Shown here piece by piece: positions 35,523-44,289 of a stretch of 64,000 nt of DNA. A program made the position numbers and the translations under genes. Where the stretch lies: contig DALYLR010000007.1 of assembly GCA_031976175.1 (NCBI GenBank), forward strand, positions 1 to 64,000, given 5' to 3'. Within the stretch, counting starts at the first letter, position 1. The number at the start of each line of letters is the position of its first letter. The notes beneath the pieces were generated by a model. The model searched no databases and had not been told where the DNA came from. It saw only the letters and a program-made list of their open reading frames with translations. Origin of the DNA: DMER01 sp003451645 (lineage in GTDB: Bacteria > Pseudomonadota > Alphaproteobacteria > Micropepsales > Micropepsaceae).

Positions 35523-36496
35523 ACTTTGCGCGCAGCCATGTCGTTCAAGGCTTCCGCCGCCCGCGCCATCGGATAGGTTTTGGAGACGAGCGGCTTGATC
35601 TTTCCGTCCTGGTACCACGCCATGAGCTCAGCCAGATTGGCTTTGTTGCGCTGCGGCTCACGCGCGGTGAATGCTCCCCAGAAGACGCCAACGATCTGAC
35701 ACCCTTTGAGCAAGGCCAGATTGAGGGGCACCTTAGGGATTTGGTCGGAAGCCGCAAACCCCACGACCAGATACCGGCCTTCCCAGCCTATGGCGCGAAG
35801 CGCGGGCTCTGCGTAATCGCCGCCGACAGGATCATAGATCACGTTGAACCCGTCGCCGCCCACGAGCGCTTTGAAATCCTCAGACAGTTTCTTTTGTGCA
35901 TCGCGGTCGAGCGGACCCGATGGATAGACCAAACCGCCAACCGCGCCATGCGCCTTGGCAACCTCAAGCTTTTCCGGCGAGGACACGGCCGCATAGACCT
36001 TGGCGCCCATCACTTTGCCGATCTCAACCGCAGCCAGGCCAACACCGCCCGCAGCCCCTAGAACCAGCAAACTCTCGCCCGCCTTCAGCATCGCCCGATC
36101 TTTCAACGCATGCGCCGAGGTGCCATAGGTCAGCACAAAGGCCGAGGCATGCACAAAATCGATCCCTTGCGGCAACGGGATCAGGCGCCCCGCGTCACAC
36201 AGCACTTCTTCCGAATAACCGCCCCAGCCAATGGATCCAATGACAGGGTCGCCAACTTTGACATTGGTCACGCCTTCCCCAAGGGCTTTGATGACGCCCG
36301 CAACCTCGCCTCCGGGCGAGAAGGGCAGAGGCGGCTTGAACTGATATTTGTTCTGAATGATCAGCACATCGGGGAAGTTGACGCCCGCCGCCTTGACCGA
36401 GATCACTACCTGGCCCTTGCCCGGCACTGGGCTCGGCACATCCTCATAAACCAGGGAATCTGGGGGGCCATAGGCCTTGCACAAGACAGCTTTCAT
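35495..36496 (-). CDS. NADPH:quinone oxidoreductase family protein (zinc-free MDR)
   Basis: A 333-residue medium-chain reductase. The N-terminal catalytic domain has AAGVNFPDVLIIQNKYQFKP and PFSPGGEVAGV without the zinc-ligand Cys/His set. The Rossmann segment is VLGAAGGVGLAAVEIGKVMG (about 146-165), followed by NVIYDPVGGDYAE. This fits the quinone oxidoreductase branch of the MDR superfamily; the physiological acceptor is unknown. The 3' end overlaps the PepSY gene by 28 bases, tail to tail. Confidence 0.92.
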   Translation of the reverse strand: MKAVLCKAYGPPDSLVYEDVPSPVPGKGQVVISVKAAGVNFPDVLIIQNKYQFKPPLPFSPGGEVAGVIKALGEGVTNVKVGDPVIGSIGWGGYSEEVLCDAGRLIPLPQGIDFVHASAFVLTYGTSAHALKDRAMLKAGESLLVLGAAGGVGLAAVEIGKVMGAKVYAAVSSPEKLEVAKAHGAVGGLVYPSGPLDRDAQKKLSEDFKALVGGDGFNVIYDPVGGDYAEPALRAIGWEGRYLVVGFAASDQIPKVPLNLALLKGCQIVGVFWGAFTAREPQRNKANLAELMAWYQDGKIKPLVSKTYPMARAAEALNDMAARKVQGKVVLVP

Positions 36497-36674
36497 GGTG
36501 GCGCGATCCTTCCAGTTGGCGATGGTTGTTCGAAGCGAGGCTTCGGGATAGATTGGCTGGCGTGACGTTAGGCAATCTGGCCCGGCCCGCCAAGCCCCTC
36601 GCTGTGCACCTTCGTAGCAGGCACCGGCTTATGGATCGCCCCGTCACCTGACCACTGAACGGGGAGAGCACAAA

Positions 36675-37103
36675 ATGCGCATCACGTCACGCCTGGCCTT
36701 TACCGCCCTGAGCATGCTTGCCATCAGCACGAGCCTGACTATGGCGCGCGCTGATAATGTCCGCATCGAGGAAGACAATACCGCTGCCTGGGCTTCCGAT
36801 GAGCCGCCCGCGGCACCAACAACCAACAAGGGATGCGCCTGGGTGCGCCTGATCTATGACTGGAAATATGTGAGCGAGACCGAGGTCCATGTGCGCACCA
36901 GCCCCAGCAAGTGGTTCGCCGTCACTTTCAACGCGCCCTGCCGGGACGCTAAGGACGGGTTTTCCATGAGCATCATGCGCTCGGGAACCTGCTTAGGGTC
37001 GGGCGACACAGTGGCGTTCCGTTCGATCGGCGATCGCGGACCGTTCGCCGGCTCAACGTGTTTTGTCAAGGACGTGACCAAACTCGATCCCAAGCCGAAA
37101 TAG
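36675..37103 (+). CDS. DUF6491-like exported protein
   Basis: A 142-residue protein. A signal peptide ends near TMARADN. A core of beta segments reads CAWVRLIYDWKYVSETEVHV, WFAVTFNAPCRDA, SMSIMRSGTCLGSGDTVAF and STCFVKDVTKL, with four Cys. The order Trp-x-x-x-x, Val-x-Val, Cys, Gly-Asp-x-Val/Ile and final Cys-x-x resembles the DUF6491 family of small periplasmic proteins. GGGGAGAG lies just before ATG 36675. Function unknown. Confidence 0.7.
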   Translation: MRITSRLAFTALSMLAISTSLTMARADNVRIEEDNTAAWASDEPPAAPTTNKGCAWVRLIYDWKYVSETEVHVRTSPSKWFAVTFNAPCRDAKDGFSMSIMRSGTCLGSGDTVAFRSIGDRGPFAGSTCFVKDVTKLDPKPK

Positions 37104-37179
37104 TCACACGCATAAGATTGCATGGAATTCGCCTTTCCGCTAAGCGTCCGCCTCCTTGTGAAGTGAGGGGGCGGGGCGA

Positions 37180-37764
37180 ATGATCAGAAAGATGTATGAC
37201 TGGGTTCTGCGCTTAGCGGAGGACCCGCGCGCCTTGTGGTGGCTCGGCATGGTCTCCTTTGCCGAGAGCTCGTTCTTTCCGATCCCGCCAGATGCGATGC
37301 TGGTGCCGATGGTGGTGAGCCAACCCCATCGCGCGATGCTGATCGCGACCGTTGCAACCATCACCTCTGTGTTGGGGGGCCTTCTCGGCTACGCAATCGG
37401 CTATTTCCTGTTTGAGTCTGCGGGCAAATGGGTCCTCGACCTCTATGGCTTGCAAGGCGGCTTCAAACAGTTCCAAACCCAATTTCAGGAATGGGGCCTT
37501 TGGATCATTCTGATCAAAGGCCTGACCCCGATCCCCTACAAGCTTGTGACCATCGCCTCGGGTGCTGCGAGCTTCAATCTTGGCGTATTCATTATCGCTT
37601 CCATCATCACCCGCGGCGCGCGGTTCTACTTGGAGGCGTTGTTGCTCCAACGCTATGGCCAGCCGGTGCGCGAATTCATCGAGAAGCGCCTGGAGATGGT
37701 CACCATGGTTGCCCTGGTCCTCATCATCGGCGGCTTCTTGGCGGTGCGATATATCGGCCACTGA
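37180..37764 (+). CDS. YqaA family (SNARE-associated/DedA-like) membrane protein
   Basis: A 194-residue inner-membrane protein. The family signature GMVSFAESSFFPIPPDAMLVPMV is at about 23-45, and the second hairpin GLTPIPYKLVTIASGAASFNLGVF at about 108-131, with a Gly/Ala-rich helix (GGLLGYAIGYFLFESAGKW) between. DedA relatives act in lipid-carrier flipping and membrane homeostasis; YqaA itself is less characterised. It starts at ATG 37180, and the PhzF gene is convergent 8 bases downstream. Confidence 0.9.
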   Translation: MIRKMYDWVLRLAEDPRALWWLGMVSFAESSFFPIPPDAMLVPMVVSQPHRAMLIATVATITSVLGGLLGYAIGYFLFESAGKWVLDLYGLQGGFKQFQTQFQEWGLWIILIKGLTPIPYKLVTIASGAASFNLGVFIIASIITRGARFYLEALLLQRYGQPVREFIEKRLEMVTMVALVLIIGGFLAVRYIGH

Positions 37765-37772
37765 CTACCGGA

Positions 37773-38594
37773 CTATAGCCGTATCACGCCCTCCAGATAG
37801 GGCACGCACCGCCCTTGCAAGATCACGCGGTCGCCAATGACCGTGCAGATAAGCGTGCCGCCGCGTGCGCTGATCTGACGGGCGGTGAGCCGCTCCTGCC
37901 CCAGACGGCGCGCCCAAAAGGGAGCCGCCGCCGCATGCGCAGATCCGGTGACCGGGTCTTCCAGAATGCCCTTGGCAGGCGCAAAGAAGCGCGTGACAAA
38001 ATCAAAGCCGTCGCGGCTCGCGCGCGCTGTCGCGGTCAGACCACTCTCGCCAAATTCCGCGAGCACTGCCGCCAGCTCCGCTCCAGGCTGCAACGCCGCC
38101 ACATCAGCCTCGCTGCCAAATACCGCAACCGGATAGTTGGCCGAGAACACCTCCTGCGGTGTCCGCCTCAAGGCGCTCCCCAGCGCGCGCGCGATGTCCG
38201 GCCCTTTAGGATGTGGCGTTGCCACGAACGCAGGCAATTCCATGGCCAGCAACCCATCAGGTCTGCGCGCCACCCGCAAATCCCCACTTAAGGTGCGGAA
38301 CACCAAAAGGTCCGCCTCCGGATGAACATGGGTGAACAAGACAAAGGCGCTGCCGAGAGTCGCGTGGCCACACAAGGGCACTTCGACCTCTGGCGTGAAC
38401 CAGCGCAAATGATAGTGCTCAGGCCCCCGTTCAGGTTCCGCAACCAGGAACGCGGTCTCGGACAAATTATTCTCAGCCGCAATCTGCTGCATCAGCGTGT
38501 CGGGCAGCCAAGTGTCCAAGGGCATGATCGCCGCCGGATTGCCCTCAAACGCCTTGCCGGCAAAGGCATCCACAGTCCAAATTTTCAGTTCCAC
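37773..38594 (-). CDS. PhzF family isomerase/epimerase-like protein
   Basis: A 273-residue protein. GTG 38594 is chosen for its GGAAGG site 8 bases upstream and because MELKIWTVDAFAGKAFEGNPAA is the family opening. The catalytic Glu lies in NNLSETAFLV (about residue 46). CGHATLGSAFVLF and the C-terminal DPVTGSAHAAAAPFWA mark the two halves of the diaminopimelate-epimerase-like fold. The substrate is unknown; there are no phenazine genes here. The start is only 4 bases from the thiD stop. Confidence 0.92.
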   Translation of the reverse strand: MELKIWTVDAFAGKAFEGNPAAIMPLDTWLPDTLMQQIAAENNLSETAFLVAEPERGPEHYHLRWFTPEVEVPLCGHATLGSAFVLFTHVHPEADLLVFRTLSGDLRVARRPDGLLAMELPAFVATPHPKGPDIARALGSALRRTPQEVFSANYPVAVFGSEADVAALQPGAELAAVLAEFGESGLTATARASRDGFDFVTRFFAPAKGILEDPVTGSAHAAAAPFWARRLGQERLTARQISARGGTLICTVIGDRVILQGRCVPYLEGVIRL

Positions 38595-38598
38595 AATG

Positions 38599-39420
38599 CT
38601 AACCTTCCGGAAACGGACGAACCGTATGCGCATGGTTCAGGGGACCATGCCCGCGCCCCAGCCCGGGTGCACTAATGAGGGCGGCGCGCACATAATCGCG
38701 CGCCCGTGTCACTGCCGCCTCCAGCATCAACCCTTGCGCAAGGCTGCACGCGATGGCCGAGGCCAAGGTGCAACCAGTCCCATGGGTATGGCGGGTCTCG
38801 ATACGCTCATCCTCCCACCATGCTGCCGTCGAGCCATCGAACAGCAGATCAGGCACCCGCGAACCCGGCAAGTGGCCGCCCTTGATCAAGACTGCATGGA
38901 CCCCATGCACGCCATGCAACCGTTGCGCCGCATGCTCCATGTCGGCGCGTGAGCGGATGGTCATGCCCGTCAGAACCTCCGCCTCCGGAAGATTAGGCGT
39001 CAACACCGTGGCGCGCGGCAGGATGAGCGCTTTCAGCGCGTCAATCGCGGTATCGCTAATCAGCTTGTGACCGCCCTTGGCGACCATAACCGGGTCGCAC
39101 ACCAGCTTGGCGTGCGGCGCATGCGAAGCCAGAGCGCCCGCCACCGCCTCGATGATCCCGGTTGATGCCAGCATGCCGGTCTTGACCGCGTCGGCACCGA
39201 TATCGCTCAACACGCTGATCATCTGCACACTGACAATATCGGAGCTGACCTCAATGGCCGCCGTGACCCCTTGTGTGTTCTGGACCGTAATGGCCGTGAC
39301 CGCCGTCGCGGCATAGCCTGCGAGCGCGGTGACTGTCTTGATATCGGCCTGAATACCGGCCCCGCCGCCGCTGTCAGAGCCAGCGACGATCAGGATCCGG
39401 CCATGAATGCGCGTCAACAT
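38599..39420 (-). CDS. thiD: Hydroxymethylpyrimidine/phosphomethylpyrimidine kinase
   Basis: Two-step kinase producing HMP diphosphate for thiamine synthesis. It has 273 residues from ATG 39420. The substrate segment is GSDSGGGAGIQADIKTVTAL (about 12-31), with VCDPVMVAKGG and the ATP/anion motif HTHGTGCTLASAIA (about 207-220) with its catalytic Cys region. No other thi gene is adjacent; it lies between glmM and phzF, with a 43-base gap from glmM. Confidence 0.95.
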   Translation of the reverse strand: MLTRIHGRILIVAGSDSGGGAGIQADIKTVTALAGYAATAVTAITVQNTQGVTAAIEVSSDIVSVQMISVLSDIGADAVKTGMLASTGIIEAVAGALASHAPHAKLVCDPVMVAKGGHKLISDTAIDALKALILPRATVLTPNLPEAEVLTGMTIRSRADMEHAAQRLHGVHGVHAVLIKGGHLPGSRVPDLLFDGSTAAWWEDERIETRHTHGTGCTLASAIACSLAQGLMLEAAVTRARDYVRAALISAPGLGRGHGPLNHAHTVRPFPEG

Positions 39421-39463
39421 GCACGAAAGCTTAGGCTCCCCCAAGGCAAAGGGGAACAGATTT

Positions 39464-40816
39464 TCAGGCCGCCGTTTCAATCACGCTGCAAATGTCTTGC
39501 ACCACGGTCTTGACCAGCCTCTCATCATCGCCTTCGGCCATGACACGGATCACCGGCTCGGTCCCAGACTTGCGCACGAGAATGCGCCCCGACCCATTCA
39601 AACGCTCCTCGCCCGCTTTGATCGCCTTGGCAACGTCATCGCGCTCCAGCGGCGTCGCCTTGCCATTCTTGACATAGCGCACATTCTGCAAGATCTGGGG
39701 CACCGGCTGGAACATCCGGCACACCTCGCTAGCCTTACGTTTGCTTTCCGCGATCGCGGCCAAGACTTGTAAGCCGGCGATCAGCCCATCCCCGGTTGTG
39801 GCAAAGTCCGACAGCACGATGTGGCCCGATTGCTCGCCACCCAGATTGAAGCCGCCTGCACGCATGCGCTCCACCACATAGCGGTCGCCGACAGCCGTGC
39901 GCTCCAGCTTGAGCCCGCGCGAGTGCAATAGACGCTCAAGGCCCAGATTGGACATGACGGTTGCAACCACGCCCCCGCCCGACAAGTGCCCGGCTTTGGC
40001 CCATTGCTGCGCGATGAGCCCAAGGATTTGGTCGCCGTCGATGATCCGGCCTTGCTCATCCGCAATGACGCAGCGGTCCGCATCGCCGTCCAGCGCGATG
40101 CCAAGATCGGCCCGCACTTCGCGCACCTTGGCGCACATCATCGCGGGGTCCGTCGAGCCGCACTCCATATTGATGTTGAAGCCATCCGGGTTGATGCCCA
40201 GTTTCACGACCTCCGCGCCGAGTTCCCACAGAACCTCCGGCGCAACCCGGTAAGCCGCCCCATGGGCGCAATCAATCACCACGCGCAACCCCTCAAGATT
40301 CAGGTGCCGCGGGAAGGCGCGCTTGGCGAATTCGACATAACGCGCTTGTGCATCCTCAAACCGCTTGGCCCGGCCGAGCTGCGCGGGCGGAGCCAAATGA
40401 TCGGCGAGCCCATTGTCCATCAGCGCTTCGATTTCAAGCTCCACCTCGTCGGAAAGCTTGTAGCCATCCGGGCCGAACAATTTGATGCCATTATCCTCAA
40501 AGGAGTTATGGCTGGCCGAGATCATCACACCCAGATCGGCGCGCATCGAGCGCGTCAACATGGCGACAGCGGGCGTCGGCAACGGCCCAAACAACATTAC
40601 ATCCATGCCGACCGACGTAAATCCTGCGACCAATGCCGGCTCAAGCATATAGCCCGACAGGCGCGTATCCTTGGCGATCACCACCCGGTGCGGGGGCTCT
40701 CCGCGCGAGAAATAACGCCCCGCCGCCATGCCGACGCGCAACGCTGTCTCGGCGGTCATTGGGGGCTGATTGGCTTTTCCACGAATGCCGTCGGTGCCGA
40801 AATATTTCCGGGTCAT
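39464..40816 (-). CDS. glmM: Phosphoglucosamine mutase
   Basis: Converts glucosamine-6-phosphate to glucosamine-1-phosphate for peptidoglycan and LPS. It has 450 residues from ATG 40816, giving the usual MTRKYFGTDGIRG. The phosphoserine loop is ISASHNSFEDNGIKLFGPDG (about 100-119), the metal-binding loop is ALDGDADRCVIAD, the sugar loop GGEQSGHIVLSD, and the phosphate loop RKSGTEPVIRVM. In many Alphaproteobacteria it follows folP; here an ABC transporter pair sits between them. Confidence 0.97.
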   Translation of the reverse strand: MTRKYFGTDGIRGKANQPPMTAETALRVGMAAGRYFSRGEPPHRVVIAKDTRLSGYMLEPALVAGFTSVGMDVMLFGPLPTPAVAMLTRSMRADLGVMISASHNSFEDNGIKLFGPDGYKLSDEVELEIEALMDNGLADHLAPPAQLGRAKRFEDAQARYVEFAKRAFPRHLNLEGLRVVIDCAHGAAYRVAPEVLWELGAEVVKLGINPDGFNINMECGSTDPAMMCAKVREVRADLGIALDGDADRCVIADEQGRIIDGDQILGLIAQQWAKAGHLSGGGVVATVMSNLGLERLLHSRGLKLERTAVGDRYVVERMRAGGFNLGGEQSGHIVLSDFATTGDGLIAGLQVLAAIAESKRKASEVCRMFQPVPQILQNVRYVKNGKATPLERDDVAKAIKAGEERLNGSGRILVRKSGTEPVIRVMAEGDDERLVKTVVQDICSVIETAA

Positions 40817-40993
40817 CTGCTGATCCATCGAGGTTCGCGTTGGGGGCAAAGGCGCTTGAGCCACGCTCAAACGCTGCGCCAGCGTTCTAAGCTAACACGA
40901 ACACGTTACCAAGCCCAATATGGGCTAAGACCCTCAAGAATAACGACAAACTGCGACAGAGCACACAGATTTACGCGCGCCCTGCCGGTTGTA

Positions 40994-42463
40994 CTAGAGG
41001 CGGGAGGGACCACCCTCAATGGGCACCGCATTGCGCCGGTACACATAGGCCGCCAGCCAAACCATCGAAAGCGCCGTCACTGTCGCCAAGGCTGTCCCCG
41101 CGATCACATCAAAGGCGGGCGGCTGCGCCCCCAACCGCATCATCAGCACAAAGGGCGTGTAGATCGGGATGAAGGTGAACACTTGTGCCAATGTGCTGTT
41201 CTGGTCTGCGATCAGGGCCGTGATGAAAAAGAACGGCAGCATGACCACAAGCATCATGGGCCCCACATAGGCCTGCGCATCCTGCGGGGTTTTGGCGATG
41301 CTGGCCGCGATCAGGAACATCGAGCAATAGATCAAGAAGGCGAGCACAAACAGCACGAGCACGAGTGGCAAGAAATCTGGCCGCACAACGGCATCGAGCG
41401 CGGTGGCGAGCAACGAGCCAAAATCATTGGACAAAAGGGTGACCGAGTACATGCCCCCCGCCCACATCAGGACGATGGCCAAGGCTGCCCCCGCCGCACC
41501 CAGAAGCTTGCCCGCCATCAGCGCATCGGAGGTGACGCACGATAGGATCACCTCCACCACTCGGCTGGACTTGTCCTCAATGATCGAGCCCAGAAGCATG
41601 GTCGACGACAGGAACACGACGAAGAACAAGACCCCCGACAGGGCCAAAGGCGCGATGGAACGGATGCGGTCCGCCAAGCTAACAGGCTTGCCATTGGCCT
41701 CGGGCGCGGTGTCAAAGGATTCCACTTTCGCCGACAACTGAAGGATTTCCCGCGCCTCCTCCTCCTCGATGTCAAAGGCGCCCATAACGACCGTCTGCTG
41801 GCGCTCTGTGGCGACACGGCGCAAAAAGCTCAACAGGCCAGAGGCTGGAAGCCCGCGCGACCATAATTGTGCCGGCGCATCGGGCATACCAAAACTAGCA
41901 GGCACAATCAGCACAGCAGAAATCTTGTCCGGCCCACGTTCCCGTTGCGCGGATAGGAAATCCCGCAATCCCGCTGGCGATGTATCGGTCAAATTTGGCG
42001 GCGCATCGACCCTCACAAACCGCTTGGGCGGCAAGGGCGGCGCAGGCGTGCCTGCGGGTAGAAACGGCTTGATCCGCTCAGAGACTTTTTCAGGCCCGCC
42101 CAAAGCGACAAGGGCATCGGCATGCGTGGCATCGATGGGATCGGCCAACAGAACCTTGGCGAGTTCTGGATCGGCCTTCTTCAGGGCCTCAACATCCGCG
42201 GCCGCCTTCACATACACTGCCATGAGCTCAAGGGCAGTTCGCGCCTCAGAGCGCAACAGGGCCTTGTCGATGGCGCCCGCGAACCCCTGCCCGCTTTGAT
42301 CGACAACAACAAAGGACGCGACGCTGACGGAGCGCGCCGCCAGCAATGGAATAGCGACCGAGATGCCAATCCAGACCGGCACCAGAAGCAGCGAAATCAG
42401 AAACCCCCGCCGCAAAACGAAATAGGCGAATTCTCGCCGGGCAACGAGCCAAACCCCTCTCAT
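40994..42463 (-). CDS. ABC-2 type permease (NatB-like)
   Basis: A 489-residue membrane protein from ATG 42463, overlapping the upstream ATPase stop (ATGA). Helix 1 is within RREFAYFVLRRGFLISLLLVPVWIGISVAI, followed by a large extracytoplasmic domain (about 50-270). A cluster of about five helices contains LGSIIEDKSSRVVEVILSCV, the NatB-type cytoplasmic signature. It is an exporter component for an unknown substrate (Na+ in the namesake). Confidence 0.9.
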   Translation of the reverse strand: MRGVWLVARREFAYFVLRRGFLISLLLVPVWIGISVAIPLLAARSVSVASFVVVDQSGQGFAGAIDKALLRSEARTALELMAVYVKAAADVEALKKADPELAKVLLADPIDATHADALVALGGPEKVSERIKPFLPAGTPAPPLPPKRFVRVDAPPNLTDTSPAGLRDFLSAQRERGPDKISAVLIVPASFGMPDAPAQLWSRGLPASGLLSFLRRVATERQQTVVMGAFDIEEEEAREILQLSAKVESFDTAPEANGKPVSLADRIRSIAPLALSGVLFFVVFLSSTMLLGSIIEDKSSRVVEVILSCVTSDALMAGKLLGAAGAALAIVLMWAGGMYSVTLLSNDFGSLLATALDAVVRPDFLPLVLVLFVLAFLIYCSMFLIAASIAKTPQDAQAYVGPMMLVVMLPFFFITALIADQNSTLAQVFTFIPIYTPFVLMMRLGAQPPAFDVIAGTALATVTALSMVWLAAYVYRRNAVPIEGGPSRL

Positions 42464-43413
42464 GGTTGCACGCTCCCTTGCGCGTCCGCTTCCGGATCGA
42501 CGCCTGCGATCGCCACAAAGATTTCGTGCAGGCTCATCTCCGATGCGTCGAATTTGTTGATCCTGACCCCGGCCTTGAAGCAGGCCTCCAGCACTTGATG
42601 CGGTTCGGCGCCCGGCTTCAGCAGAACTTCCCAAAAGGTCGAGGGCGGATGGGGCGGCGTGACACTCAAGACCGCAGCACTTTGCGCCAGGAAGGTCAAT
42701 TCCCGGTCCGCCTCGATCCTGATCCGCCGAGGCTGCGAGGCCCGCGCATCGGCCAGCGTGCCATCAAAGGCCTTCTGCCCTTTGGTCATAATCAGCAGGC
42801 GATCGCAAAGCCGCTCGGCATGCTGCATGGTATGAGTTGAGAACAAAACCGCGCAGCCGCGCTTGGCTTGCTCCAGAATGACTTGCTCCAGCACCTGTTG
42901 GTTCAATGGATCAAGACCGGAGAATGGCTCGTCCAGGATCAGGAACTCTGGATCATGCGCGATTGCGGCGGCCAACTGCACCTTCTGCGCCATGCCCTTG
43001 GACAGGCTTGAGACCTTCTTGTTGGCGAAGGCGCTCAACTCAAACCGGTCCAGGATCGCCCGCGCCCGCCTGCGCGCCTCAAAATAGCTGAGCCCTTTGA
43101 GGGTTGCGAAATAGGCGACCACAGCCGCCGCCTTCATGTCTTTGTAGAGCCCGCGCTCTTCGGGCAGATAACCGACCTTGCTCAGCGCTTCACGAGACCA
43201 GGGCTTGCCAAACAGGAGGATTTTCCCGTGATCGGGCTCAAGAATCCCTAGCATCATGCGGATGGTTGACGTCTTGCCCGCCCCATTGGGCCCCAGAAAT
43301 CCAAAGATTTCGCCAGGCGCAACACGGAATCCCAAATCCTTCACGGCAGCAAACTTGCCGTAGGACTTGCTCACCTGTTCGAGATGTAAGACCGCTGCCC
43401 CGCTCTTAATCAT
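42460..43413 (-). CDS. ABC transporter ATPase (NatA-like)
   Basis: A 317-residue ATPase with Walker A GPNGAGKTST (about 38-47), GYLPEERGLYKDM, signature LSKGMAQKVQLAAA, Walker B LILDEPFSGLDPLNQQ and switch His FSTHTMQHAE. A C-terminal extension (DUF4162-like) follows. It partners the NatB-like permease encoded immediately downstream. It lies 68 bases upstream, in transcription order, of nothing on its own strand except the preceding folP stop. Confidence 0.92.
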   Translation of the reverse strand: MIKSGAAVLHLEQVSKSYGKFAAVKDLGFRVAPGEIFGFLGPNGAGKTSTIRMMLGILEPDHGKILLFGKPWSREALSKVGYLPEERGLYKDMKAAAVVAYFATLKGLSYFEARRRARAILDRFELSAFANKKVSSLSKGMAQKVQLAAAIAHDPEFLILDEPFSGLDPLNQQVLEQVILEQAKRGCAVLFSTHTMQHAERLCDRLLIMTKGQKAFDGTLADARASQPRRIRIEADRELTFLAQSAAVLSVTPPHPPSTFWEVLLKPGAEPHQVLEACFKAGVRINKFDASEMSLHEIFVAIAGVDPEADAQGSVQP

Positions 43414-43481
43414 TGCACTTCACGTTATACGCTGCACTACCCAAAAGCCTAGACCGCCCCGCTCGGCCCACGATTGCTCAA

Positions 43482-44279
43482 CTAATCATCGCCTAATGCT
43501 GCTTGAATAGCTAGCCCTTGGCGCAACACCTTTACGTCATGGGTCCGGATGAAATCCGCTCCTTGACGGGCCGCAAAAAGCTCTGCGGCAAGTGTCGCAG
43601 GCCCACTATCAGCAAGGTTCGCCCCCGCAAGACTGCGCAAAAACGCCTTGCGCGAGACCGAGATCAACACCGGCCGGCCAAACTGCGCCTTGATTTTGGG
43701 CAGCGCCTTGAGAACATTCAACGAACAGCGCGCATCCTCGCCCAAAAAGAATCCCATGCCAGGGTCCAGGATAATCCGCGCCTCTCCGATCCCTGCGCGC
43801 GTCAAGGCTTGCAGCCGTGCCTCAAAGAAAGAACAGACCCGAGCCACGATGGTCTCGGGATCGCTCGGCTGGATTTGCGCCTTGCCACGGCCTTGCACCG
43901 AATGCATGACGATCAAGTGGCATGTGTGTGCGGCCAACGCAGGGTAAAGCGCCGGGTCGGCAAAGCCCTGAATGTCATTGAGATAGGCGACATTCTGCGT
44001 CAGGGCCCAGGCCTGGACCGGCGTTGCGAAGCTGTCGATCGACACAGCGATCCCGTGGCTTTGCAGACCCGCAATGACGGGTGCCAGCCGGTCAATCTCG
44101 GCTTGCGGTGCAAGCGCCTCAGCATTGGGGTTGCTGGCAGCCGCCCCCACATCGATAACCACAGCCCCATCGTGTGTGAGAGCCTCACCATGCGCGATGG
44201 CGGCCTCAGGCTCGAGGTACCGTCCGCCATCGGAAAAGGAATCCTGCGTGACATTCAGGATCCCAAAGATTGCCGTCAT
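43482..44279 (-). CDS. folP: Dihydropteroate synthase, Sul-type (chromosomal folP*)
   Basis: Condenses p-aminobenzoate with dihydropterin pyrophosphate to make dihydropteroate. ATG 44279 gives 265 residues. Every block resembles the mobile sulfonamide-insensitive enzymes Sul1 and Sul2 more than ordinary FolP, as far as I recall them: FGILNVTQDSFSDGGRYLEP (5-24), AYLNDIQGFADPALYP (98-113), VMHSVQ, DPGMGFFLG (172-180) where ordinary enzymes have DPG-x-GFGK, SVSRKAFLRSL (207-217), and ATLAAELFAARQGADFIRTH. The extra Phe in DPGMGFFL matches the Phe-containing insertion implicated in Sul resistance. The gene sits 10 bases after ftsH, the ordinary folP place, so it is the native chromosomal enzyme. 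No mobile element flanks it. Confidence 0.92.
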   Translation of the reverse strand: MTAIFGILNVTQDSFSDGGRYLEPEAAIAHGEALTHDGAVVIDVGAAASNPNAEALAPQAEIDRLAPVIAGLQSHGIAVSIDSFATPVQAWALTQNVAYLNDIQGFADPALYPALAAHTCHLIVMHSVQGRGKAQIQPSDPETIVARVCSFFEARLQALTRAGIGEARIILDPGMGFFLGEDARCSLNVLKALPKIKAQFGRPVLISVSRKAFLRSLAGANLADSGPATLAAELFAARQGADFIRTHDVKVLRQGLAIQAALGDD

Positions 44280-44289
44280 CGACGGATCG

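Noticed and set aside
40912..40926. Short AGCCCA/TGGGCT hairpin upstream of glmM as a terminator
   Set aside because: The stem is only 6 bases and no T-run follows on either strand.
39986..41545. Open frame of about 520 codons on the plus strand
   Set aside because: It is antisense to glmM and the ABC permease, both with strong family motifs, and its own product is basic low-complexity sequence.
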